This document shows positions 57,034 to 64,000 of a DNA stretch of 64,000 bases, in pieces (positions within the stretch are counted from its first letter, which is position 1; each line of letters begins with the position of its first letter). Both the position numbers and the translations under genes were made by a program. Under the pieces are notes generated by a model. That model saw only the letters and a program-made list of their open reading frames with translations, did no database searches and was not told the DNA's origin. The stretch is taken from positions 1 to 64,000 of the forward strand of contig NZ_JACIEZ010000004.1 in assembly GCF_014197145.1 (NCBI RefSeq), given 5' to 3'. The DNA is from Gellertiella hungarica. Its GTDB lineage: Bacteria > Pseudomonadota > Alphaproteobacteria > Rhizobiales > Rhizobiaceae.

Positions 57034-57474
57034 TTATTTCTCGCCCTTCTCCAGCCATGCCTTCATGGACTCGATCTCGGCCTTCTGCGCATCGATGATC
57101 TTCTGCGCCATGGATTTGGCAGCCTCGTTGTCACCATGTGCCAGCTCGGTTTCAGCCATGGAGATCGCGCCGATGTGGTGGGCGATCATGCCGCAGACGA
57201 ACGCCACATCGGCGTCATTCTGCATCATGCCGGCCATCATGTTGGTGTTCATCTCGCGCATGCCGAGCCCGAAGGATTTCTGGTAGTCGGTCATCTCCGA
57301 CGACATCTCCGGCCCCTTTGCAGCCTCGCCCTTGATCTGCCCGGGCATCGCCATGGCATTGGCCCGGCATTTCTCGGGATAGGGGATCTCTTTACCGCGG
57401 GCAGGGACGACGGTGACCATCAACATCAGGCCCAGGACAGCCGCAGCACAGGTGGTCTCGAGTATGCCGTTCAT
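57034..57474 (-). CDS. DUF305 family secreted protein
   Basis: 146 residues with a signal peptide (MNGILETTCAAAVLGLMLMVTVVPARG, cut near 27). The DUF305 core is YQKSFGLGMREMNTNMMAGMMQNDADVAFVCGMIAHHIGAISMAETELAHGDNEAAKSMAQKIIDAQKAEIESMKAWL. HH and Met-rich helices suggest a copper- or other metal-binding ferritin-like bundle (M-x-x-H-H-x-x-A). AAGGAG precedes it. It is 111 bp before the Csp-like gene. Confidence 0.85.
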   Translation of the reverse strand: MNGILETTCAAAVLGLMLMVTVVPARGKEIPYPEKCRANAMAMPGQIKGEAAKGPEMSSEMTDYQKSFGLGMREMNTNMMAGMMQNDADVAFVCGMIAHHIGAISMAETELAHGDNEAAKSMAQKIIDAQKAEIESMKAWLEKGEK

Positions 57475-57525
57475 GTCTTTTCTCCTTGCTGGAGGCGAAA
57501 CACGATACGGGCTGTTAAGGTTCCC

Positions 57526-58839
57526 TTAACCCTGCTCGTCGGAGGGCAAACCTTCTGCCGGCTTGATCCGGATCCGGGTGATGCGGTTTTTCTCCCGCTT
57601 CATGATGATGAAGCGCTTGCCATGGAAGGTAAAGGCCTGCCGCTCCTCGGGAATGGTCATGGATTCGTGGATGACGAGGCCGGCAATGGTCGTGGCCTCT
57701 TCATCGGGAAGGGTCCAGTCGAGCGCGCGGTTCAGGTCACGGATCGGCACCGACCCATCCACCACGATCGACCCGTCGGCTTCCTGGCGCACGCCCTGGA
57801 TTTCGAGGTCGTGCTCGTCGGCGATGTCACCGACGATCTCTTCGAGAATGTCCTCAAGGGTGACGATCCCCTGAACCTCCCCGTATTCGTCGACGACCAC
57901 GGCGAAGTGCATCTTGCGCCGCAGGAAGGCGTTCAGCTGGTCTTTCAGATTGGTGGTATCCGGGACGAACCACGGCTTCTGCGCAATCTTGACGATGTCG
58001 AGGTTTTCCGGCTCCACGCCCGGTTCCGCCAGAGCGCGCAACAGATCCTTGGCGTGAACCAGACCGATGATGTTGTCGATGGAGCCGCGCCAGAGCGGCA
58101 TGCGGGTAAACGGGCTCTCCAGGATGGTGCGAACGATCACCTCGGGCTTGTCATCCGCATTCACCGCGCGCATCGAGGTGCGGTGGATCATGATATCGGA
58201 AACTTCGAGCTCGCCGAGATCCAGCACGCCGCCAAGCCGGTCGCGGTCCGCCTTCACCACGGAGCCTTCACGGTGGAGCAGATCCACCGCCCCGCGCAAC
58301 TCCTCATGCGCGGACAGCATGGAGCTCTCCTTGGAAAGGGTCACGCCGAACAGCCCGAGTACAAGTCTGACGAAGTGGTTGATGGCGCTCGATACAGGGC
58401 CGACGACGGCAACGAAGAGGCGGGTGGGAACGGCAACCGCGAGGGCGAAACGATCGGGCGAGGATATCGCCCAGCTCTTCGGCAAGACTTCTGAAAACAC
58501 GACGACCAGTACGGTCACGATCAGCGTGGCGATAACCACGCCGGACTCGCCGAACAGACCGAGAAAAAGGCTCGTCGTGAGCGAGGACGCCAGGATGTTG
58601 ACGGCGCTGTTGCCGATGAGCAAGGCCCCTATCAGCCGATCGCGTCGGTCTATCAGCCGATTGACGATACCGGCCCGCGCTTCCCCGTTGCTCTCCAAGG
58701 TGTGCATCCGCGCCCGCGAAGTGGCGGTCAGGGCCGTTTCCGTGCCGGAAAAGAACCCCGACGCAACAAGCAGGCCAAGGATGGAGAGGGCTGTCAGCCA
58801 GTATTCGGAGAGATAGGAGAAGAGCGTATGTTCGTTCAT
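57526..58839 (-). CDS. HlyC/CorC family transporter (CNNM/DUF21 + CBS)
   Basis: 437 residues. The N-terminal DUF21 membrane region has about four helices (LSILGLLVASGFFSGTETALTA...). A CBS pair follows (about 215-345: VSDIMIHRTSMRAVNADDKPEVIVRTILESPFTRMPLWRG and FVPDTTNLKDQLNAFL). The C-terminal CorC/HlyC domain is in the last 90 residues (SIVVDGSVPIRDLNRAL). The family is linked to Mg2+/Co2+ efflux. It overlaps the aroB stop by 4 bp. Confidence 0.92.
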   Translation of the reverse strand: MNEHTLFSYLSEYWLTALSILGLLVASGFFSGTETALTATSRARMHTLESNGEARAGIVNRLIDRRDRLIGALLIGNSAVNILASSLTTSLFLGLFGESGVVIATLIVTVLVVVFSEVLPKSWAISSPDRFALAVAVPTRLFVAVVGPVSSAINHFVRLVLGLFGVTLSKESSMLSAHEELRGAVDLLHREGSVVKADRDRLGGVLDLGELEVSDIMIHRTSMRAVNADDKPEVIVRTILESPFTRMPLWRGSIDNIIGLVHAKDLLRALAEPGVEPENLDIVKIAQKPWFVPDTTNLKDQLNAFLRRKMHFAVVVDEYGEVQGIVTLEDILEEIVGDIADEHDLEIQGVRQEADGSIVVDGSVPIRDLNRALDWTLPDEEATTIAGLVIHESMTIPEERQAFTFHGKRFIIMKREKNRITRIRIKPAEGLPSDEQG

Positions 58840-59963
58840 CCGGGATGTTTCCCCTTCAGGAAGGCCACCACCTCGCTCGCGGGAACGTCGTCGGCAATGA
58901 AGGATTGCCCGAGACCTCGGGTCAGGATGAAGGTGAGCTTTCCATCCTTGACCTTCTTGTCCTGGGCTATCGCATCCATCAGGCGGTCCGGCGGGGGCAG
59001 CCGGCCAGGAATGTCTGCCATCGATACCGGAAGACCAACGGCCCGGAGATGGGCTTCTACCCGACGTGCAATATCCGGACTGGCGAGATTCATCCGCGCC
59101 GAAAACTCATGCGCGAGAACCATGCCGATCGCGACGGCCTCACCGTGAACCAGACGCTTGCTGTCATATTCGGTTGCTGCCTCCAGCGCATGCCCGAACG
59201 TGTGGCCGAGATTGAGGAGCGCGCGCGGGCCATTTTCCCGCTCGTCGGCAACAACGACATCAGCCTTGGCCTGGCAGGAGGTGGCAATTGCCCGGATGCG
59301 TGCCTCCCCCCCTGAAAACACGTCGTTCCAGCTTCCCTCGAGCCATTCGAAGAATTCCGGCTTGTCGATGAGCCCGTATTTCACCACCTCTGCGTAGCCG
59401 GCCCGAAACTCGCGGGGGCTGAGGGTTGCCAGCACATCGGAGTCTGCCAGCACGAGGTCCGGCTGGTTGAAGACACCGATTAGGTTCTTGCCGTGACGGG
59501 AATTGATGCCCGTTTTGCCGCCGACAGAGCTGTCCACCTGGGCGAGGAGCGAGGTAGGGATCTGGACGAAACGGACACCGCGGCGCACGATCCCGGCCAC
59601 GAAGCCAGCGAGATCGCCGATGACGCCTCCACCCAGGGCGACGACGGCATCGTTCCGCTCGATACGGGCCGCGAGCACCTTGTCGCATGCTTCCATCAGG
59701 GGTTCGAAGCTTTTCGTCTTTTCTCCCGGGGGGAGGATCACGGCGCTTGCTTCGATGCCGGAGGCGGCAAGACTTTCCGAAAGGGGACGAAGATAATGGG
59801 CCGCGACATTTTCATCCGTCACGATCGCTGCCTTCCGGCCCTTGATGCGCGCAGCGATTTCCCGCCCCGCGCGCGCGATTAGGCCGGGACCGATCAGAAT
59901 GTCATAGGCACGCTCTCCGAGGGGAACATGCACCCGGGCAGCGTTGTCGGTCGCGGCAGTCAT
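58836..59963 (-). CDS. aroB: 3-dehydroquinate synthase
   Basis: 375 residues. It converts DAHP to 3-dehydroquinate, step 2 of the shikimate pathway. NAD-binding GGGVIGDLAGFVAG and PTSLLAQVDSSVGGKTGIN, with the metal ligands in E...H...H (RAGYAEVVKYG, NLGHTFGHALE and HGEAVAIGMV), are complete. It is coupled to aroK by a 4-bp overlap (59960-59963) and to the corC-like gene by another. Confidence 0.97.
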   Translation of the reverse strand: MTAATDNAARVHVPLGERAYDILIGPGLIARAGREIAARIKGRKAAIVTDENVAAHYLRPLSESLAASGIEASAVILPPGEKTKSFEPLMEACDKVLAARIERNDAVVALGGGVIGDLAGFVAGIVRRGVRFVQIPTSLLAQVDSSVGGKTGINSRHGKNLIGVFNQPDLVLADSDVLATLSPREFRAGYAEVVKYGLIDKPEFFEWLEGSWNDVFSGGEARIRAIATSCQAKADVVVADERENGPRALLNLGHTFGHALEAATEYDSKRLVHGEAVAIGMVLAHEFSARMNLASPDIARRVEAHLRAVGLPVSMADIPGRLPPPDRLMDAIAQDKKVKDGKLTFILTRGLGQSFIADDVPASEVVAFLKGKHPG

Positions 59964-60553
59964 TCATCGTCACTTTCATCATAGGGAATACCCGCCACGG
60001 CGGCGAGGATCTCGTTGGCCATCTTTTCCTTGCGCACATCGCGCGAAAGCACGGTGAGGTCGGCCTCCGCGTAGATCGGGTAACGCTGGTTCATGAGGTT
60101 CTCGAGCGTCTGCTTTGGATTTTCCGTACGCAGCAGCGGACGCGTGTCGCGCTTGTTGACCCTCTCCCAGAGAACGTCGAGATCGGCTTTCAGCCAGACG
60201 GAGAGGCCGCCCTTCTTGATGAACCGCCGCGACCGCTCGTTGATGAAGGCACCGCCGCCTGTGGAAACCACGCGTGGTCCTCCGCGCAGTATGCGCTTGA
60301 TCACGCGTGCTTCCAGAGCCCGGAACTCCTGCTCGCCATAGGCTGCAAAAAGATCGGGAATGGTCATCCGCGAGACCCGTTCGATTTCATTGTCCGTATC
60401 GATGAAGGGAATGCCGAGCTGGCTCGCGACAATGCGGCCCACGGACGATTTTCCAGCCCCCATCAGGCCGACCAGGATGAGGTTGCGCTTGCCCAGAGCA
60501 GCGCGCGCCTTGTCGCGCAATGTTTCCGGGACGATCGTCAAAATTTCGCTCAT
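59960..60553 (-). CDS. aroK: Shikimate kinase
   Basis: 197 residues. It phosphorylates shikimate. The P-loop is GLMGAGKSSVG, with the shikimate-binding DTDNEIE, RxxE and GGG (VVSTGGGAF), and RDTRPLL in the lid. ATG 60553 (MSEILTIVPETLRD) was chosen over 60565 and the longer frame. It is the first gene of the aroK-aroB-corC-like operon. Confidence 0.95.
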   Translation of the reverse strand: MSEILTIVPETLRDKARAALGKRNLILVGLMGAGKSSVGRIVASQLGIPFIDTDNEIERVSRMTIPDLFAAYGEQEFRALEARVIKRILRGGPRVVSTGGGAFINERSRRFIKKGGLSVWLKADLDVLWERVNKRDTRPLLRTENPKQTLENLMNQRYPIYAEADLTVLSRDVRKEKMANEILAAVAGIPYDESDDE

Positions 60554-60711
60554 TGGCCTGACCATGTTGTATGAGCGGATCGTATCGGCAAATGCAGGGG
60601 GAGCGTCAAGTCGTGAACCACGAGAAACATGGCGGTGACCACCGTTCTTGCAAGTCTGCCCCGGCTTATTCATAAAGATCGCAAGGGCGATGCCCAGAAA
60701 GAGAGCCTCCG

Positions 60712-60873
60712 ATGCCGACACTCTTCCGCTTTCTCACCGTTCTGGCCATGATTGCTGCAGTTGTTTACGGATCCCTGCTGGCTCTCTCCGTGCTCGTGGT
60801 GCCGCGCGAGAGGGAGGTCACCGTTCGGATTCCCTCCGAAAAACTGAACCCGCCCAAGACCGATACCCAGTGA
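60712..60873 (+). CDS. Small membrane protein between aroK and xerD
   Basis: 53 residues ([20 protein letters not shown]...PPKTDTQ). One helix (about 5-30) with a basic/proline C-terminus on the outside or inside; the topology is not decided. There is no obvious Shine-Dalgarno (GAGAGCC is near). The gene ends 7 bp before xerD, with which it is probably co-transcribed. I recall short proteins in this position in other rhizobia. Function unknown. Confidence 0.65.
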   Translation: MPTLFRFLTVLAMIAAVVYGSLLALSVLVVPREREVTVRIPSEKLNPPKTDTQ

Positions 60874-60880
60874 GGACGGG

Positions 60881-61837
60881 ATGATGGTGGATCTGGGCCT
60901 CGCGCATGTCGAGAGCTTTCTGGAAATGATGAGCGCAGAGCGGGGAGCAGCCAGCAACACGCTGGAATCCTATCAGCGGGACCTGGAAGACCTGCACGCC
61001 TATCTGGCACGCCGCGGAACCCGGCTTGTATCGGCCAGCGCCACGGATCTCGGATCCTACATCCAGTCGCTTGCGGCTGAAGGGTATGCAGCCACATCGC
61101 AGGCGCGGCGGCTTTCGACCATCCGGCAGTTTTACAAGTTCCTCTATTCCGAAGGTCTGCGGACGGACAATCCGACCGGTGTACTCGACAGCCCGAAGAA
61201 AAACAGGCCCCTTCCGAAGACCATGAGAATGGACGAGGTGGATCGGCTTCTTGCACAGGCAACCGAGGAAGCCGGCATCGAAGACGGCAACAGGCTGACA
61301 CGTCTGCGCATGCTGGCACTTGTCGAGCTGCTCTATGCGACGGGCATGCGCGTAAGCGAGCTCGTCTCGCTACCTTTGCGCGTCCTCGACCAGGAAGGCC
61401 GCTTTCTCGTCATCCGCGGCAAGGGCAACAAGGAGCGTCTTGTACCTCTATCGCGCACGGCTGTGACCGCGCTCAGGAATTATGGCACGGTAAAGGCCGC
61501 ACAGGAGGCCGAGAAGGGCATCGGTGACCCGGGGCCGTTCCTGTTTCCATCCGCGGGCAAGGAAGGTCACCTCAGCCGGCAGGTGTTTGCAAGAGACCTC
61601 AAGGATCTTGCCGCGCGAGCAGGGATTGCCGCTGCTTCACTGTCCCCGCATGTCATGCGGCATGCGTTTGCCAGCCACCTGCTGGCAAATGGTGCGGATC
61701 TGCGTGTCGTGCAGGAGCTTTTGGGGCATTCCGACATTTCCACGACACAAATCTATACCCATGTACAGGAAGAAAAGCTGCATCAACTGGTGCAGACACA
61801 TCACCCTCTTGCCAAACAGGGCAAAAACAAGGATTAG
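60881..61837 (+). CDS. xerD: Tyrosine recombinase XerD
   Basis: 318 residues. With XerC it resolves chromosome dimers at dif under FtsK control. An N-terminal SAM-like core-binding domain (1-95) precedes the catalytic domain. Catalytic residues are the first Arg in [25 protein letters not shown] (HxxRH) and the nucleophile Tyr in [14 protein letters not shown]. Length and sequence fit chromosomal XerD rather than a phage or island integrase. Confidence 0.95.
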   Translation: MMVDLGLAHVESFLEMMSAERGAASNTLESYQRDLEDLHAYLARRGTRLVSASATDLGSYIQSLAAEGYAATSQARRLSTIRQFYKFLYSEGLRTDNPTGVLDSPKKNRPLPKTMRMDEVDRLLAQATEEAGIEDGNRLTRLRMLALVELLYATGMRVSELVSLPLRVLDQEGRFLVIRGKGNKERLVPLSRTAVTALRNYGTVKAAQEAEKGIGDPGPFLFPSAGKEGHLSRQVFARDLKDLAARAGIAAASLSPHVMRHAFASHLLANGADLRVVQELLGHSDISTTQIYTHVQEEKLHQLVQTHHPLAKQGKNKD

Positions 61838-61908
61838 AGCAGCCTTTGCTGCAAGACTGGCCGGCGAGGATCTCCGGCGGGCCCTGATCAGGATCGGAAA
61901 CGTTTATC

Positions 61909-62862
61909 ATGCATAACTATCTCGATTTCGAAAAGCCCATCTCGGACCTCGAGGGCAAGATCCACGAGCTGAAGAAGCTCGCGCAGGAAGATCAGAGCAT
62001 TGACACGTCGGAAGAGATTTCCCGGCTGGAGGCGCGGGCACGCGACGCCATGCGGGAAATCTATGCGCAGCTGAATGCATGGCAGAAGACCCAGGTCGCC
62101 CGCCACCCGCAGCGCCCCCATTTCGTTGATTATGCCAACGCCCTTTTCGACGATTTCACACCGCTCGCCGGTGACCGCCGATTCGGCGAAGATGCCGCTA
62201 TCCAGGCAGGTCTCGCGCGTTTCCGCGGGCAGTCGGTGGCCGTAATCGGCCAGGAAAAGGGGCACGATACCAAGTCGCGCATTCTTCACAATTTCGGAAG
62301 TGCCCGCCCGGAGGGCTATCGCAAGGCCATCCGCGTGATGGAAATGGCTGACCGCTTCGGCCTGCCCGTCGTCACGCTCGTCGATACCGCAGGCGCCTAT
62401 CCGGGGGTCGGCGCGGAGGAGCGCGGCCAGGCGGAAGCTATCGCGCGCTCGACCGAGATGTGCCTGAACATCCGCGTTCCGATCGTTTCCGTGGTTCTCG
62501 GAGAGGGTGGCTCGGGTGGAGCCATTGCTATTGCGACCGGCAACCGTGTCTACATGCTGGAACATGCCATTTACAGCGTGATTTCGCCGGAAGGCGCGGC
62601 CTCCATTCTCTGGCGCGACTCGACCCGTGCCAAGGAAGCTGCCACGAACATGCGCATCACGGCCGAGGACTTGAAGGCGCTGGGCGTGATTGACGGCATC
62701 ATCAAGGAACCGGTAGGCGGCGCTCACCGCGATCCCGAGCAGGTGATCACAGCGACCGGCGACGTCATAGCCAAGGCCCTTGGCGACCTCTCCTCCCTCT
62801 CCGGCGATGCCGTCCGGGCAGAACGACGCCAGAAATTCCTCTCCATCGGCCGCAATCTCTGA
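61909..62862 (+). CDS. accA: Acetyl-CoA carboxylase carboxyltransferase subunit alpha
   Basis: 317 residues. It is half of the carboxyltransferase that makes malonyl-CoA. Motifs [63 protein letters not shown]-like region, [28 protein letters not shown] and [41 protein letters not shown] are complete. It is monocistronic and follows xerD by 71 bp. Confidence 0.97.
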   Translation: MHNYLDFEKPISDLEGKIHELKKLAQEDQSIDTSEEISRLEARARDAMREIYAQLNAWQKTQVARHPQRPHFVDYANALFDDFTPLAGDRRFGEDAAIQAGLARFRGQSVAVIGQEKGHDTKSRILHNFGSARPEGYRKAIRVMEMADRFGLPVVTLVDTAGAYPGVGAEERGQAEAIARSTEMCLNIRVPIVSVVLGEGGSGGAIAIATGNRVYMLEHAIYSVISPEGAASILWRDSTRAKEAATNMRITAEDLKALGVIDGIIKEPVGGAHRDPEQVITATGDVIAKALGDLSSLSGDAVRAERRQKFLSIGRNL

Positions 62863-62877
62863 CGGCACGGTTCGCTT

Positions 62878-62893
62878 CGTCATAATCATGACG
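62878..62893 (+). terminator. Short hairpin after accA
   Basis: CGTCAT and ATGACG form a 6-bp stem around AATC, 15 nt beyond the accA stop. The following CTATTTCG is a poor U-tract. Confidence 0.3.
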
Positions 62894-63075
62894 CTATTTC
62901 GCGGGATTCATGCCTTCGAAACGGCATGATCGCGAGGGGGCGACATGGTGATATCCAACATTCCGCTTGAGCATTCCTGCCGCTATTGGTTAAGGATTTG
63001 TGAAGCATAAGGGCATAAGGTTCGCTCGAACGACCTTTAGGCCAATGATCTCAGGAATTTCGCGGGCATTCCGAA

Positions 63076-64000
63076 ATGCGCATTCGCAATCTTCTCCTCG
63101 CGGGCCTCGTTGCCCCCCTCCTCGCTGGCTGCAATGACAGCCTGGAGTCGATCGACATTTCGAAAGTGTCGAACAAGGTCGAGTACCAGCTTTCGGGCAA
63201 GATCGTTGAGGAAATGCGCAAGAAGGGAATGGCAAAGACCTCCCCCATCATGCTTCGCATCCTCAAGGAAGAAGGCATGCTCGAGGTTTGGAAGGCGCGG
63301 ACCGACCAGCGCTTCGAGAAGCTGGTCGACTACAAGATCTGCGCCTGGTCCGGCCGTCTGGGACCGAAGATCAAGGAGGGTGACCGCCAGGCTCCCGAAG
63401 GCTTCTACGAGCTGACGCAGGCGAACCTCAATCCCAATTCGAAATACTACCTCGCCATCAACACCGGGTTCCCGAACAATTTCGACCGCGCGAACGGTCG
63501 CTACGGCACCAATCTGATGATCCATGGCGCTTGCTCGTCGTCTGGCTGTTATTCGATGACGGATGAACAGGTACTGGAAATCTATGCCCTGGCGCGCGAT
63601 GCCTTCCGGGGCGGACAGAAGACGGTTCAGCTGCAGGCGCTTCCCTTCCGGATGACCGCAGAGAACATGGCGCGTCACCGCCTGAGCCCTCATTACGACT
63701 TCTGGAAAATGCTCAAGGTCGGCTACGACAATTTCGAGGTGACGAAGCGTCCGCCGGAAGTCGCCGTGTGCAACAAGAGCTATGTGTTCAATCAGGACAC
63801 GGGTGGCAAGGGTTTGAACCCGCGTGGTACCTGCCCCGCCATGTCGACGCCTCCTGCCCTGGCGGCAGCTCTCCAGAAGTACAACGCCAGGTATGACGCC
63901 GAATACCAGGCAGCGCTGAAGAAGTTTGACGACAAGGTCTGGTACGACCCGACCGAGGCCGAGCGCAAGGCGGTCGTCGCCAATCTCCGTAAGGGAAAAG
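63076..64000 (+). CDS. L,D-transpeptidase (YkuD domain), truncated at the window end
   Basis: At least 308 residues; the frame is open to the right edge, so the C-terminus is missing. A lipoprotein signal ends in LLAGC (cysteine at 19). The YkuD domain has the active-site signature IHGACSSSGCYSM, with catalytic His and Cys, in the segment LMIHGACSSSGCYSMTDEQVLEIY. Upstream VDYKICAWSGRLGPKIKEGDRQAPEGFYEL is the substrate-loop region. It should form 3-3 cross-links or attach lipoproteins to peptidoglycan. ATG 63076 has only a weak Shine-Dalgarno upstream. Confidence 0.88.
   Translation, partial: MRIRNLLLAGLVAPLLAGCNDSLESIDISKVSNKVEYQLSGKIVEEMRKKGMAKTSPIMLRILKEEGMLEVWKARTDQRFEKLVDYKICAWSGRLGPKIKEGDRQAPEGFYELTQANLNPNSKYYLAINTGFPNNFDRANGRYGTNLMIHGACSSSGCYSMTDEQVLEIYALARDAFRGGQKTVQLQALPFRMTAENMARHRLSPHYDFWKMLKVGYDNFEVTKRPPEVAVCNKSYVFNQDTGGKGLNPRGTCPAMSTPPALAAALQKYNARYDAEYQAALKKFDDKVWYDPTEAERKAVVANLRKGK

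Noticed and set aside
57514-57530. GTTAAGG-TTC-CCTTAAC hairpin at the end of the corC-like gene as a terminator
   Set aside because: The stem overlaps the stop codon and has no U-tract; left as uncertain and not annotated.

Overview
The window is an ordinary-looking, gene-dense, high-GC stretch of alphaproteobacterial chromosome, almost certainly from a member of the Rhizobiaceae. The evidence is the combination of families and gene order: lysC-ptsP-prfA-prmC-DUF4167-clpB on one strand, cpdR, the TIGR02302 protein beside lysA, ftsE/ftsX next to hpt, cobS/cobT beside a J-domain protein and BolA, a twin-transmembrane HIG1-type protein, and a rhizobial-type flagellin. I cannot name the genus. 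No insertion sequence, phage, CRISPR array or integrase island is visible; XerD is the chromosomal recombinase.

Layout. 1-6.2 kb: an rRNA-type promoter firing off the left edge, an M23 peptidase, then clpB and a DUF4167 RNA-binding protein on the minus strand. 6.2-13.5 kb: minus-strand run lysC > ptsP > prfA > prmC (amino-acid synthesis, nitrogen PTS, translation termination), preceded by an HD-GYP c-di-GMP protein. 13.8-20.4 kb: a surface-glycan block (galE, a GH1-like protein, UDP-galactopyranose mutase, a glycosyltransferase and a divergent beta-propeller glycosidase-like gene), probably making or remodelling a galactofuranose-containing polymer. 20.8-25.5 kb: tRNA-Leu(CAA), a lone aberrant flagellin, YqaA and DsbB membrane proteins, HNH nuclease, AlkA-type glycosylase and gluQ. 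25.5-32 kb: BrkB, an SDR, a twin-TM protein, a PduO-type adenosyltransferase, rhomboid, then etfB-etfA and 3-hydroxybutyryl-CoA dehydrogenase. 32-40 kb: TlpA, argH-lptM-lysA, the TIGR02302 membrane protein, cpdR, hpt. 40-50 kb: ftsE-ftsX, YdcF, a PlsC-type acyltransferase, a ChaC-like cyclotransferase, DUF2125, tyrosine-pathway dehydrogenase, methyltransferase/glyoxalase II and membrane/periplasmic proteins. 50-56 kb: rpmB, queuosine precursor transporter, and a minus-strand cobS-cobT-esterase operon. 56-64 kb: J-domain protein, bolA, a two-gene copper-handling unit, aroK-aroB-corC, a 53-residue membrane peptide, xerD, accA and a truncated L,D-transpeptidase.

Functional threads: cobalt insertion (CobS/CobT) and corrinoid adenosylation (PduO type) are both encoded here, but the rest of cobalamin synthesis is not. 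CpdR belongs to the ClpXP/CtrA cell-cycle circuit, and its upstream region carries CtrA-like words. The lysine/arginine/shikimate/tyrosine genes are scattered housekeeping genes.

I found no convincing wholly new system. The best leads are the galactofuranose block with its GH1/propeller pair, the orphan flagellin, the DUF305/16-cysteine copper pair with a long inverted repeat between the genes, a nested hairpin in the 569-bp gap before prmC, and the possible CtrA-CpdR feedback site. All promoter, terminator and hairpin calls are from reading by eye.
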